From: Mesorhizobium sp.
GTDB lineage: Bacteria; Pseudomonadota; Alphaproteobacteria; Rhizobiales; Rhizobiaceae
DNA length: 64,000 bases
Reading direction: 5' to 3'
NCBI RefSeq assembly: GCF_004963255.1
Contig: NZ_SUGA01000013.1
Location: 1-64,000 of the forward strand
Part shown: in pieces, positions 9,367 to 19,696 of the stretch
Layout: each line of letters opens with the position of its first letter
Numbering within the stretch: position 1 is the first letter of the stretch
Position numbers and translations under genes: made by a program
Notes under the pieces: generated by a model
Told to the model about the DNA's origin: nothing
Databases searched by the model: none
What the model saw: only the letters and a program-made list of their open reading frames with translations

Positions 9367-11110
9367 GTCCGCTAACACCAGTTCGAATGGGCATAGCCGC
9401 GGACGGACGATGCGCGGGGGAAGGGGGCGGGCGCACGATGCCAGCCAACACCTCTTCGCGAGAGCCGAACGTCCTGACCATACCATCAGCCAGCACCAAT
9501 ACCTGATCGATGTTGGTGAGAGCGGAGGGACGGTGCGCAACCACGATGACGATGCCCCCACGCTGTCGCACCGCCAGGATCGCACCGGCAAGCGCGGCGT
9601 CGCCTTCAACGTCGAGGTTTGAGTTCGGCTCATCTAGAACAACAAGAAATGGGTCACCATAGAGCGCCCTGGCAAGGCCAATCAATTGTCTTTGGCCAGC
9701 CGATAAGGCCCTGCCTCCGTCGCCGATGCGCGTTTGGAAGCCCTCCGGCAAGCTCATGATCAACGAATAGATGCCTGCAGCCCTCGCGGCGGCAAGGATA
9801 CCTTTCGGGTCGCTCTTTCCGCCGAACCTCGAAATATTGTCCGCAACCGTTCCGTCGAAGAGTTCAACGTCTTGTGGCAGGTAACCGATGTGTGAGCCAA
9901 GCGAGCGCGGGTTCCATTGGTCGAGCGAGGCTCCGTCCAACCGGACTTTGCCGTGGAGGGGAGCCCAGGCTCCGACCAGTGCCCGCACGAGGGTGGTCTT
10001 GCCTGAGCCGCTTGGGCCGACAATGGCCATGCCGGCGCCGCTGGTAAGGCGAAAGCTTACATCGAGCACCGTCGGCTTCGGCATGCCAGGCGGAGCTACA
10101 GTCAGTCTCTCGACGGTCAGCTGTGTATGCGGTGGCGGCAATTCCATGGGGTCGGCCGCAGTTTCGAATGCCTCCAGCGTAGCCTTGAGATGGAAATAGC
10201 TGTGTCGGGTGGACAGGAAGCCCTTCCAGTTTGCGATCGCTGCGTCGACCGGAGCCAACGCACGGCCAAGCAAAATCGATGAAGCAATGATGACGCCTGG
10301 CGACGCCTCGCCGCCGATCACCAGGTAGGCGCCAAGCCCCAGCACGCACGATTGCAGTGACATCCTTAGCGCCTTTGACAACGAAGCAGTTCCGCCAATG
10401 ATGTCGGACAGCCGCTCTTGGTGCGCCAGATAACCAAGAACGAGTTCGCTCCAGCGTCCCGCCAGCCTGGGCAGTAGGCCCATCGCGTAAACGACCTCGG
10501 CATTGCGCCGCCCGGACTCGGCAAGTGCGCGTTGCGATATCATTGCCTCTGAGGTCAGCTTGGCCGGCCTGCGACCGAAAATTTCGGCAAGCGCGGTTAT
10601 TGCAACCACTGCAACAGCACCAATTGTCGCGAGCACGCCGAGCGCCGGGTGGAGCATGTAGATGATCATCAGATAAAAAGGGATCCAGGGCGCATCGAAG
10701 ACCACAGTCGGCCCTGATCCTGCAACAAAGCCACGCAGGTGCTCGACGTCTCGAAGCGGATCCAGCCGGTCAGCCTCTCGGCCAGCTTTCAGAGGCAAGA
10801 GCATCGAAAGCGCAAACGCCCTTTGATGGAGATTTTTGTAGAGCCGGCTTGCAATGCGGGCCAACAGTCGAAGTCGAACGAGGTCGAGCAGTCCATAGGC
10901 CGCGTAGAGACCCAGCATGCCAGCAGTCAATCCGACCAGGGTCGGTATGCTCTGGGATGGCAGCACCCGATCGTAGATCTGCAGCATATAGAGCGACCCG
11001 GTCAGCGCCAGCAGATTGGTCATCGCGGAAAAAAGCCCAACCCCAAAAAGCCCCGGTGCGCAGTCCGACATCGCGCTATGTAAAAGGGACGATACTTGCT
11101 TGGTCTTCAT
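9359..11110 (-). CDS. Type I secretion ABC transporter, permease-ATPase fusion (PrsD-like)
   Basis: 583 residues. An N-terminal membrane domain (hydrophobic stretches at about 20-75 and 145-175, with more near 250-280) is fused to an ABC ATPase. Walker A is GPSGSGKTT at 365-373, the Q-loop region is GYLPQDVELFDGTV, the signature is LSAGQRQ, Walker B is FLVVLDEP and the switch His is in VAHRPS. It lacks the N-terminal peptidase domain of bacteriocin exporters, which fits export of C-terminally signalled RTX proteins. It is first in a two-gene leftward operon with the HlyD partner. Rhizobial PrsDE export glycanases and Ca-binding proteins; the same job is inferred here. Confidence 0.93.
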   Translation of the reverse strand: MKTKQVSSLLHSAMSDCAPGLFGVGLFSAMTNLLALTGSLYMLQIYDRVLPSQSIPTLVGLTAGMLGLYAAYGLLDLVRLRLLARIASRLYKNLHQRAFALSMLLPLKAGREADRLDPLRDVEHLRGFVAGSGPTVVFDAPWIPFYLMIIYMLHPALGVLATIGAVAVVAITALAEIFGRRPAKLTSEAMISQRALAESGRRNAEVVYAMGLLPRLAGRWSELVLGYLAHQERLSDIIGGTASLSKALRMSLQSCVLGLGAYLVIGGEASPGVIIASSILLGRALAPVDAAIANWKGFLSTRHSYFHLKATLEAFETAADPMELPPPHTQLTVERLTVAPPGMPKPTVLDVSFRLTSGAGMAIVGPSGSGKTTLVRALVGAWAPLHGKVRLDGASLDQWNPRSLGSHIGYLPQDVELFDGTVADNISRFGGKSDPKGILAAARAAGIYSLIMSLPEGFQTRIGDGGRALSAGQRQLIGLARALYGDPFLVVLDEPNSNLDVEGDAALAGAILAVRQRGGIVIVVAHRPSALTNIDQVLVLADGMVRTFGSREEVLAGIVRPPPSPAHRPSAAMPIRTGVSGHA

Positions 11111-12009
11111 TGCCTCTTATTCTTCACGCAGGAGTGCCGCGTGGCTTTGTTGGGCTTTGGCCAATAGGGGAAACCCCGACCTTGGAAATGCTCTCAGTTC
11201 GGGCCAATTTCCCCGTGAATAACGTGAACATGAGGCGTCGCTAAGATATCCGAATTTTAATCAAAATGAAGCAAAATCGTGGCGTTGAGTGCGCTCGCCG
11301 GCAGCTAGAGCGGTGAAATTCGGGGATAACGCCGTGGAAGAAAACCGAGTTAACCTCGACTATTCTGGACCCAGCGCGCTGGAAACGTGGAGTTTTTTGT
11401 TCGTGAGACATCTTTGTGATACGCGGCCTCGATCAACTATTTTGTCCGGCGAAATCGGTACGTGATAAACTTGCGCGTTCATTTTTCCACGGTTGATCTT
11501 GGCGGGCTGGCGGGAGGTGAATGGGTGGGGTCGTAGATAGCAGGGCAAAGCGTCGATTCCCAAATGCTGCTGCAACACTCCAGACAAGCCAGGATTCATC
11601 TCGAGAGCCTCAGAGTTCGGACGGATGACGGCGTTCGAACCAGGCCGGCACCGTAGTGGATTGCTCCTTGAGCAGACCTCAGTTGCGTCGCGCTGCAAGG
11701 ACACGCTGACCAGCCGGTTCTTGCGCGCGCACTATCCGCCGCTGGCGTAGGACGGCGTGGCCGACAGTGGAGCCAAGACAGCTTTCGGTTTGAGCCCTCG
11801 CGGCTTCCTCTTTAGCGCTGGATGACTGAGGTTCTACAGTTCCCGCCAAGAGAGGTCCGTCGTCCATCATTCGAACGGACGAGGACAAACGTTAGACCCC
11901 TCCCTAGCGTGACTTAGGCATTCTCGCACAGTAATCGGGCCATGAGAGATCATTACGATTCCGTCGATGTCGGACTGCTGGCCGGCCGCAGTGTTAGTGG
12001 AGCGGCAAA
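11111..12009. other. Divergent intergenic region between the secretion operon and the polysaccharide genes
   Basis: About 900 bases with no supported gene. It must carry the promoters of the leftward secretion pair and of the rightward glycosyltransferase unit, but no promoter or operator motif could be assigned with confidence. It is AT-richer near 11220-11290. The frames at 11360-11704 and 11679-11888 on the minus strand look random. Confidence 0.5.
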
Positions 12010-13218
12010 ATGAGGCCGCATCTGGTCTGCGTCGGTGGCGAAGATCACGCTCTGAGAGTTCCATTCTTCTTGGAACTGCGTGCGAGAGGTTTCCAGATCA
12101 CGGCAGTTTCGACTTGCGACGGCGCCTCTTTCCGGAGGCACGGGATATCCCACAAGGGATACGAGTTTGATCGCTTCAGCAATGGCAGCGGGAAAGCCGG
12201 CGCAATCAGAGCACTCCGCGAATTAATCGCCGAGCTGCGTCCGGACATCGTGCAGAGCTTCGACACAAAGCCAAATCTTTTGGCTCCGCTCGCGGCGCGG
12301 GGGCGGGTGCCGGTTGTTCGTACCATCAACGGACTGGGGTGGACGTTCTCGTCCCTTGCGCTGCGCGCCTTGATGCTGCGGCCACTTTTCATCGGACTGC
12401 AACGGCTTGCGTCCCTTTGGACGGCGGCGACGGTATTCCAGAACCGAGACGATCAGAAGTTCTTTCATCGATACCGGCTGCTAGGCCATGGCACCAACTG
12501 CCTGATTCCGGGTTCCGGCATAGACATAGGCGCTTTCGCGGCCGCCCAGCATCTTGGGCCACCAGCCGCGCGGCTTCGCCAGGAATTCGGGCTTGAATCG
12601 GCAGAAGTCATCATGTTTGTCGGGAGATTGACTCGTCAGAAGGGGATTCCGACCCTCCTCAAGGCGGTGCCGAAGGTTCTGGCCAGACGCCCGAATGCGC
12701 GCTTCGTGCTGGTCGGACCTTGGCAGTCCGAGGGGCCGTTCGCCGTCGCCGAATCGAAAATTCGGCAGCTTGGTTCCAATGTTGTGGTTTTGGGCAAGCG
12801 CTGCGACATACCGGCCCTTCTGGGTATAGCTGATGTGTTTGCTTTTCCAACGGAATACCGTGAGGGAGTGCCTCGCGTGTTGCTGGAGGCCGCGCTTGCA
12901 GGGCTCCCCATTGTTGCCTCAAGGATGCCGGGCTGCACTGATGTCGTCCAGGATGGGTGGAACGGGCATCTTGTGGCGCCACGCGATCCGGATGCATTGG
13001 CCAACCGAATCGTCGACCTGCTCGCTGACCGCCAGCGCGCCGTCAACATGGGCAGGCGTTCCGTCGATCTTGTCAAAGAGCGCTTCGCCCTTTCCGGGGT
13101 AGTCGACCAGTATTCCGATCTATACCGGAACGTCCTTGCTGCTCGTTCCGATGGCTCTCCCGGCCCTTCATTCTTGGCACGCCACCCCTCCAACAGCAGA
13201 ATGGGGGAGTCGCGCTGA
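12010..13218 (+). CDS. GT4-type glycosyltransferase (group 1)
   Basis: A 402-residue two-lobed GT-B enzyme. The N-lobe has the SFDTKPNLLAPLAAR motif common in GT4 enzymes of polysaccharide loci. The C-lobe has FVGRLTRQKG at 203-212, the nucleotide-sugar segment VLVGPWQ and the EX7E pair Glu285/Glu293 in REGVPRVLLE. It should transfer a sugar from an NDP donor to the lipid-linked repeat unit at the cytoplasmic face; the sugar is not predictable. Start ATG 12010 has GGAGCGG 5 bases upstream. It overlaps the next gene by one base, making a tight four-gene unit with the polymerase, AsnB and chain-length genes. Confidence 0.92.
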   Translation: MRPHLVCVGGEDHALRVPFFLELRARGFQITAVSTCDGASFRRHGISHKGYEFDRFSNGSGKAGAIRALRELIAELRPDIVQSFDTKPNLLAPLAARGRVPVVRTINGLGWTFSSLALRALMLRPLFIGLQRLASLWTAATVFQNRDDQKFFHRYRLLGHGTNCLIPGSGIDIGAFAAAQHLGPPAARLRQEFGLESAEVIMFVGRLTRQKGIPTLLKAVPKVLARRPNARFVLVGPWQSEGPFAVAESKIRQLGSNVVVLGKRCDIPALLGIADVFAFPTEYREGVPRVLLEAALAGLPIVASRMPGCTDVVQDGWNGHLVAPRDPDALANRIVDLLADRQRAVNMGRRSVDLVKERFALSGVVDQYSDLYRNVLAARSDGSPGPSFLARHPSNSRMGESR

Positions 13219-14480
13219 TGATGAGGGACGCATTGCTTGCTGCGGGAGTCGCCTTGTCTTTCGCATCGCAGATCTCCGTCCCAGGTCTGCCATTCGGATA
13301 TGGCGAACTCTTTCTGATAATTTGGATAATGCTCTCGCTCGGCCGGATTTTGGCGGGCGGTTCCATAGTAGCCACGCCGGCCTTCGCGAAATTGGCCAAG
13401 TTCTGGTTGCTTCTGTCTCTGACTTTGGCGGTCGGCACCTTCGTCGGCTACTTCACGTCGGTGCTTTATCTGACGGGACTATCACACGATGCAATGGCTT
13501 ATGTGTTGCTGGCGAGTGTCACCTGCCTTGCAGCACTGGAACCCGATGCGGAATTGCGCTTACGACGGAGCGCTTGGTGGGTGATCGCGATCGCCACCGG
13601 AGCCTTCCTGGTTCAGCTTGGGGTGGCGTGGGGCTGGATCCATCAGTCGGACGTCGAGCCATGGTATTGGGACCGCTTGCGAGGCTGGTCGGAGAATCCC
13701 AACCAGCTCGCACTCTATTGCGCGGTCTTCGGTCCTCTGGCGCTGCACCTGGCGACGACAACACAGAGCCGATGGGCTCAGTTGTTCGCGTTCTCTAGCC
13801 TTGTCCCGATCTTCTACGTCGGACGGCTGACCAAAAGCGACACCTATCTCTACACCACTGTTTTGAGCGGTCTCGTATTTCTGGGGCTGTGGCTCAGGGC
13901 GTGGTTCGCATCAAGTTCCGGCAAAGCCACCTTGTCCAGAGAGATTGCCCTGCTGCTCGTCGTCGGTGCAGTTCCGCTCGCCATCGCGGCTGCACCATAC
14001 GTAGTTACCGAAGAGAGCAGCGTGGCCGAGTTTGCCAAGAGCCTCACCAAGGACGGGGGCGACGAAGCAACAGCGGAGACATTTGACCTGCGCGTTTTTC
14101 TTTGGGGGCAGGCGATCGAGACGGGACTGCAATCCTGGTCGCTTGGCCTTGGTCCGGGACCACACCTTGAGCGACCGCCGGTCGCCGACAAACAGTTCTT
14201 GGAGCGCCCATTTGAGGCCCACAGCACAATACTGGATCTCTATCTGCAAGGAGGGTTGGTGGCGGTCCTGGCGCTGGTCTGGATCGTGGGGTCGGCCGCA
14301 ATGTCAGCCTGGCGAAGCCGCTTCGACGCGCTCTCGGTGCTCCTTGCCTCGGTGGTCGTCTTCAGCTTGCCGCATCTGATCATCCGCCATCCCATCGTTT
14401 GGTTTGCGCTGACGTTCTGCCTAGTGGCGGGAATGCATCCAGCAGTCGGGCAGCGGCCCGGGTATGCAGAGGTAAGTTGA
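13218..14480 (+). CDS. O-antigen ligase/polymerase-like integral membrane protein (Wzy-like)
   Basis: 420 residues with about ten hydrophobic segments and one large periplasmic-type loop around residues 250-330 (EESSVAEFAKSLTK ... ERPFEAHSTILDLYLQGG). The loop contains the FEAHSTILDLYLQGG stretch typical of the WaaL/Wzy O-antigen_ligase superfamily (the H and GG of the HNxxLxxLxxxG-type motif). It is probably the repeat-unit polymerase rather than a lipid A-core ligase, because it sits with chain-length, flippase and export genes. ATG 13218 overlaps the stop of the upstream glycosyltransferase. Confidence 0.82.
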   Translation: MMRDALLAAGVALSFASQISVPGLPFGYGELFLIIWIMLSLGRILAGGSIVATPAFAKLAKFWLLLSLTLAVGTFVGYFTSVLYLTGLSHDAMAYVLLASVTCLAALEPDAELRLRRSAWWVIAIATGAFLVQLGVAWGWIHQSDVEPWYWDRLRGWSENPNQLALYCAVFGPLALHLATTTQSRWAQLFAFSSLVPIFYVGRLTKSDTYLYTTVLSGLVFLGLWLRAWFASSSGKATLSREIALLLVVGAVPLAIAAAPYVVTEESSVAEFAKSLTKDGGDEATAETFDLRVFLWGQAIETGLQSWSLGLGPGPHLERPPVADKQFLERPFEAHSTILDLYLQGGLVAVLALVWIVGSAAMSAWRSRFDALSVLLASVVVFSLPHLIIRHPIVWFALTFCLVAGMHPAVGQRPGYAEVS

Positions 14481-16468
14481 TGTGCGGGATTGCCGGAATT
14501 CTAGTCGCGCCGGACCACATGGATGCAAACTCGCTACAGCCGATCGGGCACATGACGAGTTCGCTTCGCCACCGCGGACCTGACGGCCAAGGACTTTGGA
14601 TTGATCGTGATGCCGGCATTGCCTTGGGCCACCGTCGGCTCGCGATCGTCGACCTGTCGAGCACCGGTCAACAGCCGATGCGTTCCGCAACCGGTCGCTA
14701 CATCATTTCCTTCAATGGTGAGATCTACAACTTCCGCGACTTGCGGCGCCAGCTCGAGGATGCGGGCTGCGAATTCCGTGGCACCGGCGACACTGAAGTG
14801 CTGCTTTGCGCGGTAGAGTTATGGGGTCTGGAAGCCGCACTCAAACGCCTCGCGGGGATGTTTGCCTTCGCATTGTGGGATCTCAAAACCAGAACTCTTC
14901 ACCTTGCCAGGGACCGGGTGGGCAAGAAGCCGCTTTACGTGGCTCTGGCAGGGGGGGCCTTGGTCTTCGCCTCGGAACTCAAGGCAATCAGGTGCTTTCC
15001 ATCCTTCTCAGCCGAGATCGATCTTGAAGCCGCCGAAGCCATGCTGTCGCAAGGCTGGGTTCCAGATCAGGCCTGCATCTGGCGAAACGCGTTCAAGCTG
15101 CCTCCCGGCTCCTTCCTTTCGGTCAAATCTTCGGATCTCGCGAAAGTTGTCAGTGCGGTTTCGCTTGCAGAGCGTGTCAACCATTGGTGGTCGCTGGCCG
15201 AGGTCGCCAGGATCGGACGTGCCGAACAAATCGTCGGCGCCGACGATGATCTCACCAACGCACTCGATGACCTGCTGCGGCTCGCGGTTCGCGAGCGGAT
15301 GATCGCCGATGTGCCGCTAGGCGGCTTTTTATCCGGCGGGATCGACAGCTCTGCCGTGGTGGCTCTAATGCAGGCACAATCCGCCAGTCCGGTGCGCACC
15401 TTCACAATCGCGTTTGGGGAATGCGGCTTCGACGAGAGTGGCTATGCAGCCGAAGTGGCGCGGCATCTGGGTACCGACCACACGCAGCTTCAGCTTTCGC
15501 CTGATGCCGCGCTCGATATCATTCCGGAACTGCCGCAGGTATGGGACGAGCCGTTCGCCGACGAATCCCAATTACCGACCCTGCTGGTAGCGCGGCTCGC
15601 CCGCCAATATGTGACCGTAGCGTTGTCGGGCGACGGCGGTGACGAGTGCTTCGCCGGCTACGGTCGTCACTTTATGGCGGATTGGTTGCGGCGCCGCCAA
15701 CAGCTGCCCTTTGCAGTACGGCGAACCATGGCTACCGGGTTGAACCTCCTCGCCCGCGCAGTGCGTGAGGACATGCTGCGCCGGCTTCCTCTCGGACCGG
15801 ATATTAGTCATATGCTCCGCAGCGATCGTCTCAATCGGATCTCCAGCCTGATGGGTGCAAGGCACGAGGACGATCTGTATCAGCGCTTGGTAACGCCTCC
15901 GACGGCAAACCTCACTCGCCGCGGGCAGGCCATACCGGCTCACAACATACCGAAGCTCGACGGGCTGCTGTCACGGCTCCTCTACGATGACATGGCGGGA
16001 TATTTGCCCGGCGACATATTGGTGAAGCTAGATCGCGCGACCATGGCCAACGGGCTTGAGGGAAGATGTCCGATGCTTGATCATCGGGTGATCGAATTCG
16101 CTTGGCGCCTCCCGTCCAATGCAAAGGTGCGCGACGGCAAGGGCAAATGGATCCTTCGCAATCTGCTGCGTCGCTATGTTCCGGACCGGCTGATCGAGCG
16201 GCCGAAGCAAGGCTTCGACGTGCCGGTATCCACCTGGCTAAGGGGGTCGCTGCGCAACTGGGCGACCGATCTTATGGCCGACATCCGGCACGATGGCGAT
16301 GAGGTGCTGGACAGCTCCAAGGTGGACAGATGTTGGCGCAATCACATGCAGGGGCAAGATTGCTCACGCGAATTGTGGTCGGCGCTGATGTTTCAGGCCT
16401 GGCGAAATGAGACCAGGAAAACGCCATGCGCAGCTCATTCGCGCCAACTCGACATGGCAGGAGTATGA
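14480..16468 (+). CDS. Glutamine-hydrolysing asparagine synthase-like amidotransferase
   Basis: 662 residues. The true start is the ATG at 14480 (overlapping the polymerase stop) because it puts Cys at position 2 (MCGIAG), the nucleophile of class II glutaminases. The N-terminal glutaminase carries SFNGEIYN and GDTEVLL; the C-terminal AsnB-type ATP pyrophosphatase has the PP-loop FLSGGIDSS and ALSGDGGDECFAGY. The length and order match AsnB, but its place between a polymerase and a chain-length protein suggests that it amidates a sugar acid or attached amino acid of the polysaccharide rather than making free asparagine. A second, divergent AsnB is at 41234-43255. Confidence 0.9.
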   Translation: MCGIAGILVAPDHMDANSLQPIGHMTSSLRHRGPDGQGLWIDRDAGIALGHRRLAIVDLSSTGQQPMRSATGRYIISFNGEIYNFRDLRRQLEDAGCEFRGTGDTEVLLCAVELWGLEAALKRLAGMFAFALWDLKTRTLHLARDRVGKKPLYVALAGGALVFASELKAIRCFPSFSAEIDLEAAEAMLSQGWVPDQACIWRNAFKLPPGSFLSVKSSDLAKVVSAVSLAERVNHWWSLAEVARIGRAEQIVGADDDLTNALDDLLRLAVRERMIADVPLGGFLSGGIDSSAVVALMQAQSASPVRTFTIAFGECGFDESGYAAEVARHLGTDHTQLQLSPDAALDIIPELPQVWDEPFADESQLPTLLVARLARQYVTVALSGDGGDECFAGYGRHFMADWLRRRQQLPFAVRRTMATGLNLLARAVREDMLRRLPLGPDISHMLRSDRLNRISSLMGARHEDDLYQRLVTPPTANLTRRGQAIPAHNIPKLDGLLSRLLYDDMAGYLPGDILVKLDRATMANGLEGRCPMLDHRVIEFAWRLPSNAKVRDGKGKWILRNLLRRYVPDRLIERPKQGFDVPVSTWLRGSLRNWATDLMADIRHDGDEVLDSSKVDRCWRNHMQGQDCSRELWSALMFQAWRNETRKTPCAAHSRQLDMAGV

Positions 16469-16470
16469 AA

Positions 16471-18675
16471 ATGGCAAGTTCCGCCGTCAGCCGGATCAAA
16501 ATTCCCGCGTCCGTTCCTGCATCTGTCCCGGCAGTCGTGGAAGCCGGTCAGCGATTGCGCCCTCGGCGCGAATACGAGCAATCATCTCCCACGCATCAGC
16601 TGATGGCAGATTGGGCAAGAAAAAAATGGCTTATCCTAGCCCTGGCGATAGTCGGCGGGATACTCGCTGCGATCCTCGGTCTCGCTCGGCCGGTGATGTT
16701 TGAGGCGACGAGTCAGTTGATCATCGACGCCCCAGCGCGAGTGTCCATTGCTCCTGGAGCAGGTTCCGCACAGGACGTCATCGATTCCAGTATCGATGAT
16801 CACATCACCATGCTCTCTTCGCAGGGCCATCTGCGACGTGTCGCAGCGGCGCTGCACGCGATCGAAGGCGTTGCGCCGGGGCAGGGTTCGTCGAAGACTG
16901 AAGCTCCCGAAATGCGTGTGGAAACTCCATCGCTGCAGACAATTGCTGCAGGGATTGTCGAGCGGCTTTGGCCACAAAGCGATCAGGGGGCGTCCGACCC
17001 CGACCTCAAGCAACTGCGCAATAGAATAAGGATTGGGCAGGAGCTGCGCTCGAGGATCATTTCAATCGCCTTCGCGGACGAGGATCCAGCCCGAGCCGCT
17101 TTAGTGGCCAATACATTCGCTCAGGTCTACATCGACGAGCTTGCAAAGAGGAGATTGGCGGAGGACAGGCAAGATCTCAACGTGGTGATCGCCAGTCTGC
17201 CGCGGGTGCAGAGTGATCTCGTTGCGGCGATCGACCGGCTGGAGAAGTACCGTCTGGGTGCTGGGGCCGTAGATCAAGGCTCAGCCGATAACGCCGCCCG
17301 CGAAAGAGCCGATCTAAGCCAGCAGATATCCATGTCAAAGGCCGATCTCAGGGCTATGGAATCGCGCCTTGAACATACCAATGATCTTCGCAACAGCGGC
17401 GCGCCGGTTGCGTCTCTCGCCGAAGCATTGGGGTCGCCCGAGTTGGCGGATCTAGCAGCGCGTCAGGCTGGTGACCCTGCGGACAAGGATCTTGCCTCTG
17501 CAATCCAAAACGCCGTCCAGCAAGGGCTTGCCAAGCTCGATTCGGAAGTGAACACCTATCGGGCTCAGGTCAGCACTCTGGAAAATCGTCAAAATGTTCT
17601 CGATGCGGTCGGGGCAGACACCGCCGGCAGACTTTCCGGATTGCGCGCGCTTGAACCGCAGGTAACTCTGCTCACTCAGAGATACAACGAGCTCTTGAGC
17701 CATCAGCAGGAGCTGACCAGACGCATTGCGGCTCCAACGGCAGGCGTCTCGATCCTTTCGACAGCATGGCCGCCGACAAAGCCGCAGACGTTGCCACCGA
17801 TCTTCCTTATCCCACCCGGCATGATCGGTTTTGCCATTCTTGGTGCGGCCCTCGTGTTGATCTACAATCGTTCCAATCGCACTTTGCGGGGCGAGGCCGA
17901 AACCGAGGCTGCGTTCAATGTTCCTTGCGTCGGTATGGTGCCGGAGCCCGGTAAGGTCACCATGAAGAAGCTGCGGGAATTGCTCCTGGATCAGCCCAAA
18001 GCGGCCTACAGCCGAGCCGTGACGTCGCTTCTGGTCAGGGCATGGCCAAATCAAGCCCGGACCAATGCTTCGCAGACTATTCTTGTCGCGTCCAGCGTTC
18101 GTTATGAAGGCGCCAGTGAACTTGCCTGGAGTCTGGCCTTGGCAGCCACACGGTTGGGTGGCCCCGTGCTGCTGATCGATCTTGAGTGCTCGCATCATCA
18201 GCTTACGCAAGAGTTCATCCGCCAGGCCGGGGGACCTAAAGCTTATCGATCGTTCGGTGATTTTGTCGGTACTCGCTGCAGCCTGAAGGACGCAGTCGTG
18301 AGCGTCCCTGGCGCCGGCGTCGACCTGATGACCATTGCGTCAGGGGACGATCTTCTCGGGCTGCTGACGCGGGTTGACAGCCTCGAATGCAGGGATGAAC
18401 TACGGGCGCAGTACAGTCTTGTGGTCATCAACGGACCATCCTGGCTCGCCGGACCCGAAGCAAGCCTGCTGACGAGTTGGGCCGACACGATACTTTTCGC
18501 GATCCGTTGGAACAAGACGCCACGCCATATCGCGGGAGGCGTTTTGGATTTTCTGAGAAGAGACGGTGCCGATTCTGTTCCAATCGCGTGCGTGCTCACG
18601 CGGGTCAATCTGAAGCGGCACGCCAAATATCGTTTCCACGATAGCGCGGATCTCTTGGCGGCGCAGACACCCTGA
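16471..18675 (+). CDS. Wzc/GumC-like chain-length protein with a degenerate BY-kinase domain
   Basis: 734 residues. ATG 16471 is preferred because AGGAG lies 8 bases upstream; an ATG at 16465 overlaps the asnB stop but has no spacing. Membrane segments flank a long periplasmic coiled-coil domain: one near residues 50-70 (LILALAIVGGILAAILGLA) and one near 450-470 (GMIGFAILGAALVLIYN). The second is preceded by the Pro-rich stretch typical of PCP proteins. The C-terminal part aligns with BY-kinases, but the Walker A region reads VASSVRYEGASELAW without GKT/S. Walker A' is kept as LLIDLE, and the C-terminus lacks a Tyr cluster. It probably controls chain length and opens the export channel without autophosphorylation. 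Confidence 0.85.
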   Translation: MASSAVSRIKIPASVPASVPAVVEAGQRLRPRREYEQSSPTHQLMADWARKKWLILALAIVGGILAAILGLARPVMFEATSQLIIDAPARVSIAPGAGSAQDVIDSSIDDHITMLSSQGHLRRVAAALHAIEGVAPGQGSSKTEAPEMRVETPSLQTIAAGIVERLWPQSDQGASDPDLKQLRNRIRIGQELRSRIISIAFADEDPARAALVANTFAQVYIDELAKRRLAEDRQDLNVVIASLPRVQSDLVAAIDRLEKYRLGAGAVDQGSADNAARERADLSQQISMSKADLRAMESRLEHTNDLRNSGAPVASLAEALGSPELADLAARQAGDPADKDLASAIQNAVQQGLAKLDSEVNTYRAQVSTLENRQNVLDAVGADTAGRLSGLRALEPQVTLLTQRYNELLSHQQELTRRIAAPTAGVSILSTAWPPTKPQTLPPIFLIPPGMIGFAILGAALVLIYNRSNRTLRGEAETEAAFNVPCVGMVPEPGKVTMKKLRELLLDQPKAAYSRAVTSLLVRAWPNQARTNASQTILVASSVRYEGASELAWSLALAATRLGGPVLLIDLECSHHQLTQEFIRQAGGPKAYRSFGDFVGTRCSLKDAVVSVPGAGVDLMTIASGDDLLGLLTRVDSLECRDELRAQYSLVVINGPSWLAGPEASLLTSWADTILFAIRWNKTPRHIAGGVLDFLRRDGADSVPIACVLTRVNLKRHAKYRFHDSADLLAAQTP

Positions 18676-18905
18676 AATCGGCCATCGTTCGGCACGTCAG
18701 CCGAAAAGCTGTCTCGAGCCTTGCGAGGCACCACACCACTCCATGGGAAGCAGTCCTGGCGCTTTGTTACTGGGCCGTCGTCTTTGTCGGCACCAGCCGG
18801 AAACAGCACTTTGCGGGCTAGACCAGGGCCTGATCTGAAGCGCACCGAGTCCGTTGTTTTGTGATGGCCGGTCAGTTGCAGATCTCTCGTGTGCTGGCGC
18901 GTTGA

Positions 18906-19118
18906 TCACGTCTGGGGTGCGCGATATTGCACGATGGCGGCTCTGATCGTCCGCGCTTCGGACGGGAGCATAACCGGTATACCGTCACGTACGGGATAAG
19001 CCAGCCCGGCGCTCGCTGAGATGAGTTCACCATTGTTCGCGTTCCAGGCAAGGGAACCCTTGGTCATAGGACATACCAGCCGCTCCAAGAGCGCAGGGTT
19101 AAAGGAAAGCGTTTTCAT
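18906..19118 (-). CDS. Trm112-like small protein
   Basis: 70 residues with the Trm112/UPF0434 layout: [16 protein letters not shown], then a short linker, then [19 protein letters not shown]. Only one Cys of the usual zinc set remains, so it is probably structural. Bacterial members are often small activators or partners of methyltransferases; two methyltransferases of this locus (23653 and 31346) are possible partners, which is inference only. It is flanked by non-coding DNA on both sides. Confidence 0.8.
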   Translation of the reverse strand: MKTLSFNPALLERLVCPMTKGSLAWNANNGELISASAGLAYPVRDGIPVMLPSEARTIRAAIVQYRAPQT

Positions 19119-19696
19119 CCTGTCGTCTCTCCATCTTACCTGCGCCCCGCCAACAGCAATCCCAAGGGTTTGTCATGCTATGCAATCACCCGGCTTCACG
19201 TGGTCTGCGATCTTTCGGCAAACGTCGACGCAGCCCGAACAGAGCAACATTTGGACCCCTCTGGGCCTGTTTCTGTCAGTGCCATCAACTCCGACTGGCA
19301 TCATGGACGTATAGGGAGCAACCATCTAGGGACTAGAAAACTGCCTCAGCGGGCCGACTTGAGCGTTGACACTGTTGTTGCAAACGGCGCTCAGGCCTCG
19401 GGTCCCATCCCGTTTCCGTGAACACGGCATCCATCCTAGTTCGAGCGTCCGACACTTTCCTCGTCAGTTTGAATGAATTGCCGGGCCGGGCGAACTGGGT
19501 TTCAAGCAATCAATAGCTTGAGGCGCATGGGTGAAGCATGAATGGCAGCGATATCAGCGTGGCGATGAGCTCCAAATTCTGAGAGTACGCCCTCGTCTTC
19601 TGCCTGCCCCGTTCGGCGGGGCTGGGCAATATTCGGTCCCGCAGGCAGTGTTTGGACAGGCCGCTCGGGTGCGAGCCATCGTCCGAAATGGCCTAC
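19119..19696. other. Intergenic, no gene recognised
   Basis: About 580 bases between the Trm112-like gene and the end of the propeller gene. Short frames on the + strand (19170-19421 and 19531-19767) have no supporting signal. Nothing else was identified. Confidence 0.45.
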
